The notes under the pieces are model-generated. The model was not told the origin of the DNA and searched no databases. It was given only the letters and a program-made list of their open reading frames with translations. From Parcubacteria group bacterium CG11_big_fil_rev_8_21_14_0_20_39_14 (lineage in GTDB: Bacteria > Patescibacteriota > Minisyncoccia > Minisyncoccales > GCA-002787255), in contig PCWD01000036.1 of the NCBI GenBank assembly GCA_002787255.1, positions 1 to 18,259 on the forward strand: a DNA stretch of 18,259 nt, given 5' to 3'. This document shows positions 1 to 6,680 of the stretch, piece after piece (position 1 is the stretch's first letter; each line of letters opens with the position of its first letter). Made by a program: the position numbers and the translations under genes.

Positions 1-102
1 TAGTAAACATCTAACGGGGTGAATATAAGATTCGTTATTCGTTGATGAATAAATGAAATGAGTTATCGTATATTCGCATAGATTCGTTATTCGCTGATGA
101 AT
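1..102. repeat. Short-word spacer repeat downstream of the EndoQ-like gene
   Basis: This gene-free stretch contains two near-identical 23-bp direct copies of a word reading agattcgttattcgYtgatg followed by aat, at 28-50 and 80-102. They differ at one position, and the second copy stops just before the stop codon of the neighbouring gene. At 10-20 lies ctaacggggt with a preceding at, which is one arm of the palindromic repeat found complete at 9320-9352 and 11342-11372. Its partner arm, if any, lies outside the window. No function is visible. Confidence 0.6.
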
Positions 103-1407
103 TCAAAATAAGGATGTTTGTTTTGATAAAGTTTTTTGTTCGCCTTTTTCAAAAATTTTTATTTTTCCGTACTCGCCGTCATAACCCGGCTCAACTTTCA
201 CCCTTCCCTCGCGAACTCGAATTACTCCCTCGGCTATTTCCGGAGTAGAAGCTTCCTCAATAGAGAAACGGCTGGCATCAAGCAAAATATTAAACTCACT
301 CCCTAATTTATTTATAAGGCTTCTGTAATGTTCCCGAACAGCCTTTGTCCCAACTCCCTGGGAAAGGGTATCGGCAATTATTTCTTCCAACGGAATCAAA
401 TTTTTAAAAGGAACGGGGTTTTCAGGTTTCGTTCCAACCGGTCGGTCAGCCAACTCTTCAACTCTCGCCATCACTCCAATGGTTAAAGGCTTGCCGCATT
501 TTGGACAAATGTTTTTATGTTTTTTTGACTCCTCCGGACTTAAACTTATTTTGCAAAGCCGATGCCCATCATAGTGATATTTGCCCTCTTCGGGAAAAAA
601 TTCAATGGTATAGAGGAATTTGTTTAAATCCTTTTCTTTTATAATGCTGACAATCTCTTGGTAGGAAATTTGGGAGGGAGCAATCTCAAAAACATTGGAC
701 TCTCTTCCGATGCGACTTGGGGAATGAGCATCGCTGTTTGAAATTAAAGTGATTTTATCAAGGGCTGATACCCGCCAGTTCATTGGGGAGTCGCTGCTTA
801 ACCCGGTTTCTATTGAGTGAATATGCTTTGAATACTCTTCAAAACATTCTTCAATTGAATCAAAACCGGATTTTGAGCCAAAAACTGAAAACCAGGGTGT
901 CCAGGCGTGAGCCGGAATAATTAAACAATCCGGATTAATATTCAGAACAATTTTAGTTAATTCTTTAGCGTCCAATCCCAGAATTGGCCTGCCATCAGCT
1001 TTTAAATTTCCAATCCAACCGAGATGGGTGTTAATTTTTTCAACTGTCTGAAGGTCTGGAGCGAAAACAAGAATATGAATTTTTCTGGTCTTGCCATTTT
1101 TGGAATAAATACAACTAATCTCGCTCGTCAAAATAAAGTTAATCCTATTTTCGCTAATGCCGTATTCGCTATTTTTGACTTTTGTCCGCCAACCGGCGGA
1201 TTGATTTTTGATTTTATATAGTCCGCTGCCCAAAGGTTCTAATTTTTCTTTTATTTCTTTCAGCCAAAGAGGATGGGTAAAATCTCCGGTGCCCAAAACT
1301 TTAATTCCCTTAATTTTTGCCCACTTCGCAAGATTATCCAAATCCATATCTCTGGAAGTAGCCCGGGAATATTTTGAATGAAGATGAAAATCGCAAATAA
1401 TTTTCAT
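103..1407 (-). CDS. Endonuclease Q-like PHP-domain DNA repair nuclease
   Basis: The 434-residue protein resembles the EndoQ family, whose members cut DNA on the 5' side of deaminated bases (uracil, hypoxanthine, xanthine) and abasic sites. A PHP metal-site motif HLH is at residues 8-10, GTGDFTH with D42 and H45 follows, PAH lies mid-protein, and SNSDAH is near residues 221-226. A Cys cluster follows (C near 284, then CPKC near 300-303), then the family-typical block VEELADRP. The length matches archaeal EndoQ (about 420-430 residues). The start is the ATG giving MKIICDFHLH; I see no clear Shine-Dalgarno. Residues 70-74 coincide with a perfect TCCGCC-aacc-GGCGGA palindrome (1185-1200) in a linker, probably a small repeat tolerated in frame. 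It is separated from the repair operon upstream by a terminator and appears to have its own promoter. Family assignment is firm; substrate range is inferred. Confidence 0.88.
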   Translation of the reverse strand: MKIICDFHLHSKYSRATSRDMDLDNLAKWAKIKGIKVLGTGDFTHPLWLKEIKEKLEPLGSGLYKIKNQSAGWRTKVKNSEYGISENRINFILTSEISCIYSKNGKTRKIHILVFAPDLQTVEKINTHLGWIGNLKADGRPILGLDAKELTKIVLNINPDCLIIPAHAWTPWFSVFGSKSGFDSIEECFEEYSKHIHSIETGLSSDSPMNWRVSALDKITLISNSDAHSPSRIGRESNVFEIAPSQISYQEIVSIIKEKDLNKFLYTIEFFPEEGKYHYDGHRLCKISLSPEESKKHKNICPKCGKPLTIGVMARVEELADRPVGTKPENPVPFKNLIPLEEIIADTLSQGVGTKAVREHYRSLINKLGSEFNILLDASRFSIEEASTPEIAEGVIRVREGRVKVEPGYDGEYGKIKIFEKGEQKTLSKQTSLF

Positions 1408-1428
1408 GAATTCAAAAAATTAAAGTAA

Positions 1429-1536
1429 GAAGTTATGTTGGGTTTATCAGAAAAGCGAAGTTAAAATAAGGGAATGGGAATGAAAATTTGACTGCCGAAA
1501 AACTTCGGGAGTTAAGAAAAACTCGCTATGGGTTCT
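1429..1536 (+). repeat. 108-bp dispersed repeat, copy 1
   Basis: This segment matches the reverse complement of 5654-5761 over 108 bases with no gaps and five differences, all A/G transitions when read on this strand. It contains a small hairpin (CCGAA/TTCGG) near its middle. The copy lies in the long leader region before the EndoQ-like gene, in opposite orientation to that gene. It shows no terminal inverted repeats or transposase, and its origin is unknown. Confidence 0.85.
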
Positions 1537-1555
1537 AAGTTAATTCATAAAACTC

Positions 1556-1683
1556 GATGCGTAATAAAAATAGCAGGTTCTTTGCGCGAAACTAACACGA
1601 AACAGGGCGGCTGCAAAGCTTTGTGGCAATATAAAGTTCGAAGAAGCCGCCTACGTAAAACCCACACGAAAATTATTACGCAC
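1556..1683 (-). ncRNA. Candidate structured RNA or small inverted-repeat element
   Basis: On the minus strand the region is closed by an 11-pair helix (TGCGTAATAA at one end pairs perfectly with TTATTACGCA at the other, plus a G-T pair). Inside it, GGTTTT can pair with AGAACC, and a strong 7-pair helix GGCGGCT/AGCCGCC encloses a loop of about 32 bases. An extended -10 site (TGCTATACT, 1691-1699) lies so that transcription would begin about at the first base of the outer helix. No long reading frame is present. It could be a standalone small RNA, the structured 5' leader of the EndoQ-like gene, or a MITE-like DNA element. I could not match it to a known RNA family. Confidence 0.4.
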
Positions 1684-1690
1684 TAACTTT

Positions 1691-1699
1691 AGTATAGCA
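1691..1699 (-). promoter_or_regulatory. Extended -10 promoter element
   Basis: Read on the minus strand this is TGCTATACT, an extended -10 motif. It sits just after the terminator at 1710-1744 and just before the candidate structured RNA. The -35 region (around 1714-1719, TTTTTC) is poor, so the call rests on the -10 element and position. It would drive the candidate RNA and the EndoQ-like gene. Confidence 0.4.
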
Positions 1700-1709
1700 A
1701 TTTTTCCAG

Positions 1710-1744
1710 AAAAAGAAAAACCCGTTATTTTGGTCACGGGTTTT
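1710..1744 (-). terminator. Rho-independent terminator of the repair operon
   Basis: On the minus strand AAAACCCGT pairs with ACGGGTTTT across a ten-base loop and is followed by TCTTTTT. The TGA stop of the 237-residue gene lies at the loop-side end of the first arm, so the hairpin includes the last codons of that gene. Confidence 0.85.
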
Positions 1745-2447
1745 GCTCCGATTTAATTCTTTCAACTTTAACCCTGTTCCAAAGGGGTTCTGCATAACTT
1801 TGATAATATTCATCTTTTTTTATTAAATCTTTCAGGGGACAAACATCATTATCCAGAGCTTCAAAACAATTCTGGTGGGTGGGAACAAAAATTCCTTTCA
1901 AGGATAACCTTATAAAAAATTCTTTAGAGTTTCTGATTTTGAGTTTTTTATATAAGTCCTGGATATTTTTTGTTATTTCAATCTCTTCCCAGATGCAGGA
2001 AGTTTCGCCATAAGGACATTCTATTACCTCTCCCTTACCCTCCTGAATCATAGCTGCCTTCATGGTTTCTTTTTCTAAATGAGCTATTTCGTGAAGATTA
2101 ATGAAAATGAATTCCTTCAGCCATCTTTTTTTATCTTTCAAGATTAACTCAAAATACTTTTTAGGATGAAGGATAATTTTTCTCACTCCTTTGTCTAAAA
2201 GAACTACAAAAGATAAAGACGTTAGGGCCAATATTCCATCTTTCGAAAGTCTTCTTTCTTCATATTTTAAAAAGGGTCCAAAGGGTTTTTGGTAAAATCT
2301 GAATTCAATTCCCTCGGAATCGGCATAAGCTTTTATTTTTCTTAACGAAACCGATACCTGAAAATCCTTAGCGGATGGCATAAACTCTTCAGAATCAATC
2401 TTTTCTAAAAAATCCTTCAACTCTTCCGAAACTTTGGTAATCGGCAT
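1734..2447 (-). CDS. Unrecognised protein with HEIAH zinc-protease-like motif
   Basis: The 237-residue soluble protein has no family I recognise. It carries LHEIAHLEKE at residues 118-127, an HExxH motif as in zinc metallopeptidases (H119, E120, H123). E127, E136 or E154 could be a third ligand, but no standard downstream signature is clear. Four cysteines, C144, C151, C194 and C203, could form a structural metal site. There is no signal peptide or membrane segment, so a cytoplasmic role is expected. Its ATG shares its first base with the last base of the upstream gene's TAA stop, and an AAAGGAG Shine-Dalgarno lies six bases before it, giving strong translational coupling. It ends inside a terminator. 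It may act together with the preceding HExxH protein; peptidase activity is inferred only from the motif. Confidence 0.75.
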   Translation of the reverse strand: MPITKVSEELKDFLEKIDSEEFMPSAKDFQVSVSLRKIKAYADSEGIEFRFYQKPFGPFLKYEERRLSKDGILALTSLSFVVLLDKGVRKIILHPKKYFELILKDKKRWLKEFIFINLHEIAHLEKETMKAAMIQEGKGEVIECPYGETSCIWEEIEITKNIQDLYKKLKIRNSKEFFIRLSLKGIFVPTHQNCFEALDNDVCPLKDLIKKDEYYQSYAEPLWNRVKVERIKSEQNP

Positions 2448-3271
2448 TATTTCTCCTTTCGGTTTTCTATTAATTCTTTCCAGATTTGAATTAGAGTAGG
2501 AATTTCTACTTTTTCTCTTTTCAGCGAACCAAAAAACCTAAATTCATCTATCGCAAAATCAATATTATTTTTAATTGCGGTCTTAATAGAAAGGTACGGC
2601 AAAAGAGTGTAATCGGAAACTTTACCAAATACCCCACCATTTTCATAATCATCAATCAGTTCGGCAAGATAATCTTCTGTCATCAAATTGGGCTCAAGAG
2701 ATTTTATAAAATCTTTCCATTTTGCTATTTGCCCCACCTGCTCTGCTTTAAGATAAACCACATGACGTACCAGATTTCTTAAAAGTTTACACAATGATAT
2801 TTGATGAATCTTGTGCCCGAGCAAAATCATTCTCGCGTCAATTTCGCAACCCAAAATTGTAGTCACCGATTCATCGGCGCCGGGTGAAAATGTATGAACT
2901 ATTTCATGTGATAAAGCAGAGGGCACTATATCATCATCGAAATCATCTTTCTGAATATTTATTGAAAACATAGAATGGGTAGCAAATTTATTTTCTCCCA
3001 GATTACAAAAATATATTTCTTTCGGCTCACAGTGAATAATTCTAAAGTATGATAAGGATTTTGCAGTTGGCAGCAATTCTTTCAAAAGATGATCATTTAA
3101 TTGTTTTTCCTTTAATTTGATATGGGATGACTTTGGCAAAAAGTGTATATAAAAATTTTTGAGCCAATTCCATCTTCTTATTTTCTTATATGCCAATGCC
3201 GCTAATTTTAAATCTCTAAAAACTTCTTCTAATGATAGGTCGTCTATTGAGTATGCTGGTTTAAGCATCAT
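2447..3271 (-). CDS. Unrecognised protein with HEIVH zinc-protease-like motif
   Basis: The 274-residue protein has an HExxH motif, SHEIVH, at residues 121-126 (H122, E123, H126). It is followed by GADESV with E134 and by GCEIDARM with E143, either of which could be the third zinc ligand of a gluzincin-type site. No signal peptide or transmembrane segment is visible. The start ATG overlaps the end of the glycosylase gene by eleven bases and has a GAGG Shine-Dalgarno just upstream; the stop overlaps the next start in TAATG. It is thus tightly coupled between the DNA glycosylase and a second HExxH protein. The two HExxH proteins do not look like simple copies of each other. I do not recognise the family; a role in processing a protein substrate connected with DNA damage is only a hypothesis from context. 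Confidence 0.75.
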   Translation of the reverse strand: MMLKPAYSIDDLSLEEVFRDLKLAALAYKKIRRWNWLKNFYIHFLPKSSHIKLKEKQLNDHLLKELLPTAKSLSYFRIIHCEPKEIYFCNLGENKFATHSMFSINIQKDDFDDDIVPSALSHEIVHTFSPGADESVTTILGCEIDARMILLGHKIHQISLCKLLRNLVRHVVYLKAEQVGQIAKWKDFIKSLEPNLMTEDYLAELIDDYENGGVFGKVSDYTLLPYLSIKTAIKNNIDFAIDEFRFFGSLKREKVEIPTLIQIWKELIENRKEK

Positions 3272-4052
3272 TTACCTCTTTATTTTTCAAAGTACATTTT
3301 ATTATACCCCCATTTCTCATATTTGTCAAATTATTGTGCTTCCGTGAAACGAAAAAATTGTCTTTGATGTAAAATCGCCATTTCTTGGCGGCCCATTTTG
3401 GACCGGCATAATCTATGCCTATTCTTTTTGCCGCCACGATTCGGCTTGGTTTGATTTTCCCTCCTTTGGTTAGCCAAATTCTTTTGCTTTTTACTAAATC
3501 CTCCCCATAAAAAGATTTATCCAGGTTCATCCATCTACACAACTTCCCCGGCCCATTCGCTAATTTTAATGTTTTTGAATTTTGATTTGTATTTTTGATA
3601 TTTGATATTTGATTTTTGATTTTTATGATGGGCTCTAACGCCCTAATCAGCGCGCACTCTGGCCTCCCTTTTTTGCTGGTAGATATGTTGAACTGCCAGT
3701 ACATCCCGTAAACCAGGTAAATATAAATATGGCCGCCTTCTAAATATTCGGCTTTGTTTCTTTCTGTTATTTTGCCGCCGCCCCGCAGGAGATTTCTTAA
3801 AAAATTTTTATCCTGCAACAGCTTATTTCCAAAAATCCTCTTAATATCTTTGTTGGATTGAAACCGAAAATCCCTACGGGGCAAGAAAGCGTGGCTGGCT
3901 TTGTCTTCAGGCCCGATATAAGCCTCGGTTTCTACAATTTTTCCAATCAATCTTTTCTTACCAATTCTACGAACCAAATACTTGCCAAGCAAGTCTTTGG
4001 CAACGGTTAAAGTTGGCTGAGTATAAAATTGTCGCTCCACTCTTTTTGTCAT
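3261..4052 (-). CDS. DNA-3-methyladenine glycosylase, AAG/MPG family
   Basis: The 263-residue protein belongs to the AAG/MPG family, monofunctional glycosylases that excise 3-methyladenine, 7-methylguanine, ethenoadenine and hypoxanthine. Visible family blocks are LLGKYLVRR (21-29), VETEAYIGPEDKASHA (40-55) with probable catalytic E41, YIYLVYGMYWQFN (110-122), and LANGPGKLC further on. It is longer than the usual bacterial form (about 200 residues). About 37 extra residues lie between SHAF and KITERNK (roughly 56-93), and about 19 residues (143-161) are encoded by the same AT-rich spacer words seen at 8560-8592. I chose the ATG giving MTKRV; a TTG seven codons upstream is possible. A plausible promoter places the RNA start only a few bases before this ATG, which would fit the absence of a Shine-Dalgarno. 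It overlaps the next gene. Confidence 0.9.
   Translation of the reverse strand: MTKRVERQFYTQPTLTVAKDLLGKYLVRRIGKKRLIGKIVETEAYIGPEDKASHAFLPRRDFRFQSNKDIKRIFGNKLLQDKNFLRNLLRGGGKITERNKAEYLEGGHIYIYLVYGMYWQFNISTSKKGRPECALIRALEPIIKIKNQISNIKNTNQNSKTLKLANGPGKLCRWMNLDKSFYGEDLVKSKRIWLTKGGKIKPSRIVAAKRIGIDYAGPKWAAKKWRFYIKDNFFVSRKHNNLTNMRNGGIIKCTLKNKEVNDA
3591..3625. repeat. AT-rich spacer word repeat inside the glycosylase gene
   Basis: The stretch is made of repeated tttgatatttgatttttgat-like words, the same words as the non-coding spacer at 8560-8592. Here it is translated in frame as an Asn/Lys/Ile-rich linker (residues about 143-154) that the enzyme family normally lacks. Confidence 0.6.
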
Positions 4053-4063
4053 AAATTTTCTAC

Positions 4064-4093
4064 ATATTAACAAAAAGGCGACTGGAAAATCAA
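4064..4093 (-). promoter_or_regulatory. Candidate promoter of the glycosylase operon
   Basis: On the minus strand TTGATT (4088-4093) and TAATAT (4064-4069) are 18 bases apart. The expected RNA start would lie within about seven bases of the glycosylase ATG, giving a leaderless or nearly leaderless message. It follows the rpsI terminator, so it would begin a separate unit. Confidence 0.4.
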
Positions 4094-4154
4094 GCCGCTT
4101 TATATCTAAAAATCATTCTTTTTAAAACTATCAAGGTTCAACCTCTATAGTTTC

Positions 4155-4190
4155 AAAAAAAGTCTGTTGAAATCAGGCTTCAACAGACTT
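4155..4190 (-). terminator. Rho-independent terminator of the ribosomal operon
   Basis: On the minus strand a perfect 12-pair stem (AAGTCTGTTGAA with TTCAACAGACTT) has a 7-base loop and is followed directly by a T run. It lies about 45 bases after the rpsI stop codon and is the strongest terminator in the window. Confidence 0.95.
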
Positions 4191-4234
4191 CAATTTGTCA
4201 GAAATTATTGTTTTGACCACTGGGAAGCGCTACC

Positions 4235-4852
4235 CTATCTCTTCCGCCACTGGGGGGCGCGGCGGGCGCGCTTTAAGCCGAATTTCTTTCGCTCTTTCAT
4301 TCTGGGGTCGCGGGTTAGATACCCGGTCTTGCGAAGTCTCTTTCTAAAATCGGGGTTAAATTTAACAAGGGCCCTGGCTATGCCATGTCTGATTGCTTCA
4401 GCCTGTGAATGAATGCCCCCGCCTTTTACTTTTATTGAAGCGCTAAAACGGTCGAAACATTTCATCTTTTGGAGAGGAGAAACAATAATTTGCTGAAGTT
4501 CTAATCCCGGAAAATAAACTTTATAATCTTTGTTATTTACCAAGATAGCTTTTTCTCCTTTGGTAAAAAGGCGAATTCTGGCTACTGAAGTTTTTCGTCC
4601 GCCAACAGCTTCCCAATATTTTGGAGGTTTGGGTAAAAAAGGTTTTTTGGAAGCAATTTTTTTCTTCTTTTTTTCCGGCGCTAATTTAGCTTTCTCTTTT
4701 TTAGCAACCGTTTTCTCCTCGCCAACCGCAGTTTTGGCGGAGGTGGGCGCCTTTTTTTTATTGACCAAAATCTCCTTCTTGTCTGAAGGCCTATCCCCTT
4801 TCTTGTCTTCCCCCTTCTTTTCTTTTTTTACCTTTTTAACTTCTTTTTCCAT
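4235..4852 (-). CDS. rpsI: Ribosomal protein uS9 with Lys-rich N-terminal extension
   Basis: The 205-residue protein contains the complete uS9 domain in its C-terminal 130 residues: the block GGRKTSVARIRL, then KGGGIHSQAEAIRHGIARAL, and the highly conserved end RRAPQWRKR, whose tail reaches the P-site tRNA in the 30S head. The first 75 or so residues are a low-complexity Lys/Glu/Ala extension that standard bacterial uS9 (about 130 residues) lacks. I chose the ATG giving MEKEVKK, preceded by GGAG at very short spacing. A TTG six codons upstream would overlap rplM and is also possible. It is the last gene of the ribosomal cluster, as the usual rplM-rpsI pair, and is followed by a strong terminator. 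Confidence 0.95.
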   Translation of the reverse strand: MEKEVKKVKKEKKGEDKKGDRPSDKKEILVNKKKAPTSAKTAVGEEKTVAKKEKAKLAPEKKKKKIASKKPFLPKPPKYWEAVGGRKTSVARIRLFTKGEKAILVNNKDYKVYFPGLELQQIIVSPLQKMKCFDRFSASIKVKGGGIHSQAEAIRHGIARALVKFNPDFRKRLRKTGYLTRDPRMKERKKFGLKRARRAPQWRKR

Positions 4853-4859
4853 ACTCCAA

Positions 4860-5216
4860 TCAAGGTTCAATTATCAGTCTTTTTATCATTTTATCTCTTA
4901 ACTTATTGGTTGGCAGCATCCCATAAACCGCTTTTCTTAAAACCCGAGCCGGGTCTTTCTCAAAAAGTTCTTTAAGTGAGATTGACTTAAGTCCTCCCAT
5001 GTAACCGGAGTGCCGATAATAAAACTTCTTTGCCGCTTTTTTCCCGGTTAATTTCAATTTAGACGCATTTATTATCCTAACAAAATCTTCCCCTTCTTTA
5101 TAAGGAGCAAAATCCGGTTTATGCTTGCCCCGCAATAGTATTGCAATTTCTGTAGAAAGACGACCCAAAACTTTATTTGCGGCATCAATGGTATGAATAT
5201 CCCTTTTTGTCTCCAT
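4860..5216 (-). CDS. rplM: Ribosomal protein uL13
   Basis: The 118-residue large-subunit protein uL13 is an early assembly protein of the 50S. Family blocks are IDAANKVLGRLSTEIA, LRGKHKPDFAPY, VRIINASKLKLTGKKAAKKFYYRHSGYMGG (the last being the usual HTGYPGG-type site) and the helix VLRKAVYGMLPTNKLRDKM. It is shorter than the E. coli protein (142 residues), mainly at the C-terminus. The ATG start lacks a clear Shine-Dalgarno. Its stop lies eight bases before the chosen rpsI start, as expected for this conserved pair. Confidence 0.95.
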   Translation of the reverse strand: METKRDIHTIDAANKVLGRLSTEIAILLRGKHKPDFAPYKEGEDFVRIINASKLKLTGKKAAKKFYYRHSGYMGGLKSISLKELFEKDPARVLRKAVYGMLPTNKLRDKMIKRLIIEP

Positions 5217-5296
5217 TGCTAAACTGCTAAATTGATAAATTGCTAAATTGAGTAAATCGGTTTAACAATATAACAATTTGACAATAAATATAATTA
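5217..5296. repeat. Short-word AT-rich spacer between rplQ and rplM
   Basis: The spacer repeats the words gctaaactg, gctaaattg, gataaattg, gctaaattg in tandem, then a second group aacaatataacaatttgacaa. It has no coding potential. It is one of several spacers in the window made of locally repeated 7-10-base words, each spacer with its own word. Confidence 0.5.
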
Positions 5297-5647
5297 TTAT
5301 TTAACCAGTTCTATTATTGCCATTTTGGCCGCATCTCCTTTTCTTCGGCCTAATTTTGTAATCCTCGTATAACCTCCATTTCTTTCTTGATACCCTGGAG
5401 TAATATCATCCACTATTTTTTTAACCAGGTTTTCTGAAAAATATTTTCTTAAATATCTTCTTGAAGCCAGGTCCCCTTTTTTTGCTCTGGTTATGGCTTT
5501 CTCCACAAAGGCTCTTATTTCCTTGGCCCGAGGTTCGGTAATGGTAATTTTCTCTTCCAAAAATAAAGCTCGCGAAAGCTCTTTTAGAAATGCTCGTTTT
5601 TGGTCTCTCTTTCGGCCGAATTTTCTTCCTCTCTTTTTATGTCTCAT
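5297..5647 (-). CDS. rplQ: Ribosomal protein bL17
   Basis: The 116-residue bL17 of the 50S subunit starts at the canonical MRHKKRGRKFGRKRDQK and includes the blocks KITITEPRAKEIR and YTRITKLGRRKGDAAKMAIIEL. A second in-frame ATG five codons upstream (5662) would give MSSVNMRHKK. That upstream ATG belongs to the end of the 108-bp dispersed repeat, so I prefer the start at the family-conserved MRHKK, while noting that the repeat edge may supply the translation start. The gene follows rpoA in the standard order. Its upstream spacer is almost entirely the repeat copy 5654-5761. Confidence 0.93.
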   Translation of the reverse strand: MRHKKRGRKFGRKRDQKRAFLKELSRALFLEEKITITEPRAKEIRAFVEKAITRAKKGDLASRRYLRKYFSENLVKKIVDDITPGYQERNGGYTRITKLGRRKGDAAKMAIIELVK

Positions 5648-5653
5648 ATTTAC

Positions 5654-5761
5654 AGAACTCATAGCGAGTTTCTCTTAACTCCCGAAGTTTTTCGGCAGTC
5701 AAATTTTCATTCTCATTCCCTTATTTTAACTTCGCTTTTCTGACAAACCCAATATAACTTC
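5654..5761 (-). repeat. 108-bp dispersed repeat, copy 2
   Basis: It is the reverse complement of 1429-1536 at 103 of 108 positions without gaps. It fills nearly the whole rpoA-rplQ spacer inside the ribosomal operon and ends a few bases before the rplQ start at MRHKK. An insertion or conserved spacer function here must be compatible with read-through transcription of rplQ-rplM-rpsI. Confidence 0.85.
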
Positions 5762-5781
5762 ACAATCTATCTTTAATTTTG

Positions 5782-6570
5782 TTAAATCTTCTTACTTTTT
5801 TTTACTTTTTTACTTTTCTTTACTTTCTTTTTCTCCCCGGCTTTAACTTTCGGTTTTTGGGGGGAAACTTTTTTACTCTTCTTTTCAAAAGGCAATTCTT
5901 GAAGAATTTGGAAATGCTTAACTAAAACTTCCGAGGCTTTTAAAAAAGCGCTCTCCGGAGCAATGGTTCCGTCTGTTTCAATTTCAACAAAAAGACGATT
6001 AAAATCCGTTCTGTCTCCCACTCGCATATTTTCCACCCTGAAGTTTGCCTTGCTTATCGGACTAAAAATAACATCCAATGGAATTGTTCCAACCACCAAC
6101 CCTTCCTTCTTTCTCTGCTCAACAGGCTCATAACCAATCCCTTTTTCTATCCAAATTTCCATTTCGAGCTCGCCTTTTTTGTCGGTTATGGTAGCAATAA
6201 ACTGTTCGGGGTTAGCCACCTCCAAAGAAGCGGGAACTTTTATATCTTTAGCCCTTACTTCTTTTTCTCCCTTTACTTTTAATTCCGCCTTTTGAGGAAA
6301 ATCCTGAGTAAAATACTTAAATCTTACCTGTTTGAGATTTAAAGTCAGCTCAACTATGTCCTCCATAACATTGGGCAAAGTAGAAAATTCATGGGTTATT
6401 CCTTTTATTTTCACCATTGATATTGCTGTTCCTTCTAAAGAAGAAAACAGGGCTCTTCTCAAAGCATTGCCGATAGTGATTCCATAACCGGGAGACAATG
6501 CTTCAATTTCAAAAACAGCAAAATTTTCCTTTTTTTCAATTATTTTTGGATGTTTGGGCAATAATATCAT
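5782..6570 (-). CDS. rpoA: RNA polymerase alpha subunit lacking the C-terminal domain
   Basis: The 262-residue protein carries the alpha N-terminal domain that dimerises and nucleates assembly of beta and beta-prime. Key blocks are PGYGITIGNALRRALFSSLEG (near 28-48), the insert domain, and RVENMRVGDRTDFNRLFVEIETDG near 177-202. The usual alpha has about 315-330 residues with an HhH-type C-terminal domain that binds UP elements, DNA and activators. Here, after about residue 228, only a Lys/Ser/Val-rich tail with repeated KKSKKVKK units remains. The tail runs to a normal stop with no sign of frameshift. If real, promoter recognition would not use the alpha-CTD contacts known from E. coli. The gene lies between rpsD and rplQ as in most bacteria. 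Confidence 0.95.
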   Translation of the reverse strand: MILLPKHPKIIEKKENFAVFEIEALSPGYGITIGNALRRALFSSLEGTAISMVKIKGITHEFSTLPNVMEDIVELTLNLKQVRFKYFTQDFPQKAELKVKGEKEVRAKDIKVPASLEVANPEQFIATITDKKGELEMEIWIEKGIGYEPVEQRKKEGLVVGTIPLDVIFSPISKANFRVENMRVGDRTDFNRLFVEIETDGTIAPESAFLKASEVLVKHFQILQELPFEKKSKKVSPQKPKVKAGEKKKVKKSKKVKKSKKI

Positions 6571-6576
6571 ATTTGC

Positions 6577-6676
6577 TTCGCAAAACGCTAAATTTACGCT
6601 GATATCAACGCTGATTTACGCTGAAAATTTTAAATATATCAACGTTTATCGGCGTGGCTATCGGCGTTATATCAGC
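6577..6676. repeat. acgctga-word repeat in the rpsD-rpoA spacer
   Basis: The spacer is composed of repeated acgctga, atcaacgctga and atcggcgt/atatcagcg words that form imperfect inverted pairs. The same words make the large palindrome at 9379-9521. No reading frame or terminator is present. Confidence 0.55.
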
Positions 6677-6680
6677 GGCT

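Noticed and set aside
4530..4901. Plus-strand 123-codon open frame opposite rpsI and rplM
   Set aside because: It is the antisense shadow of the Lys-rich rpsI extension (poly-Phe/Ser) and has no family blocks.
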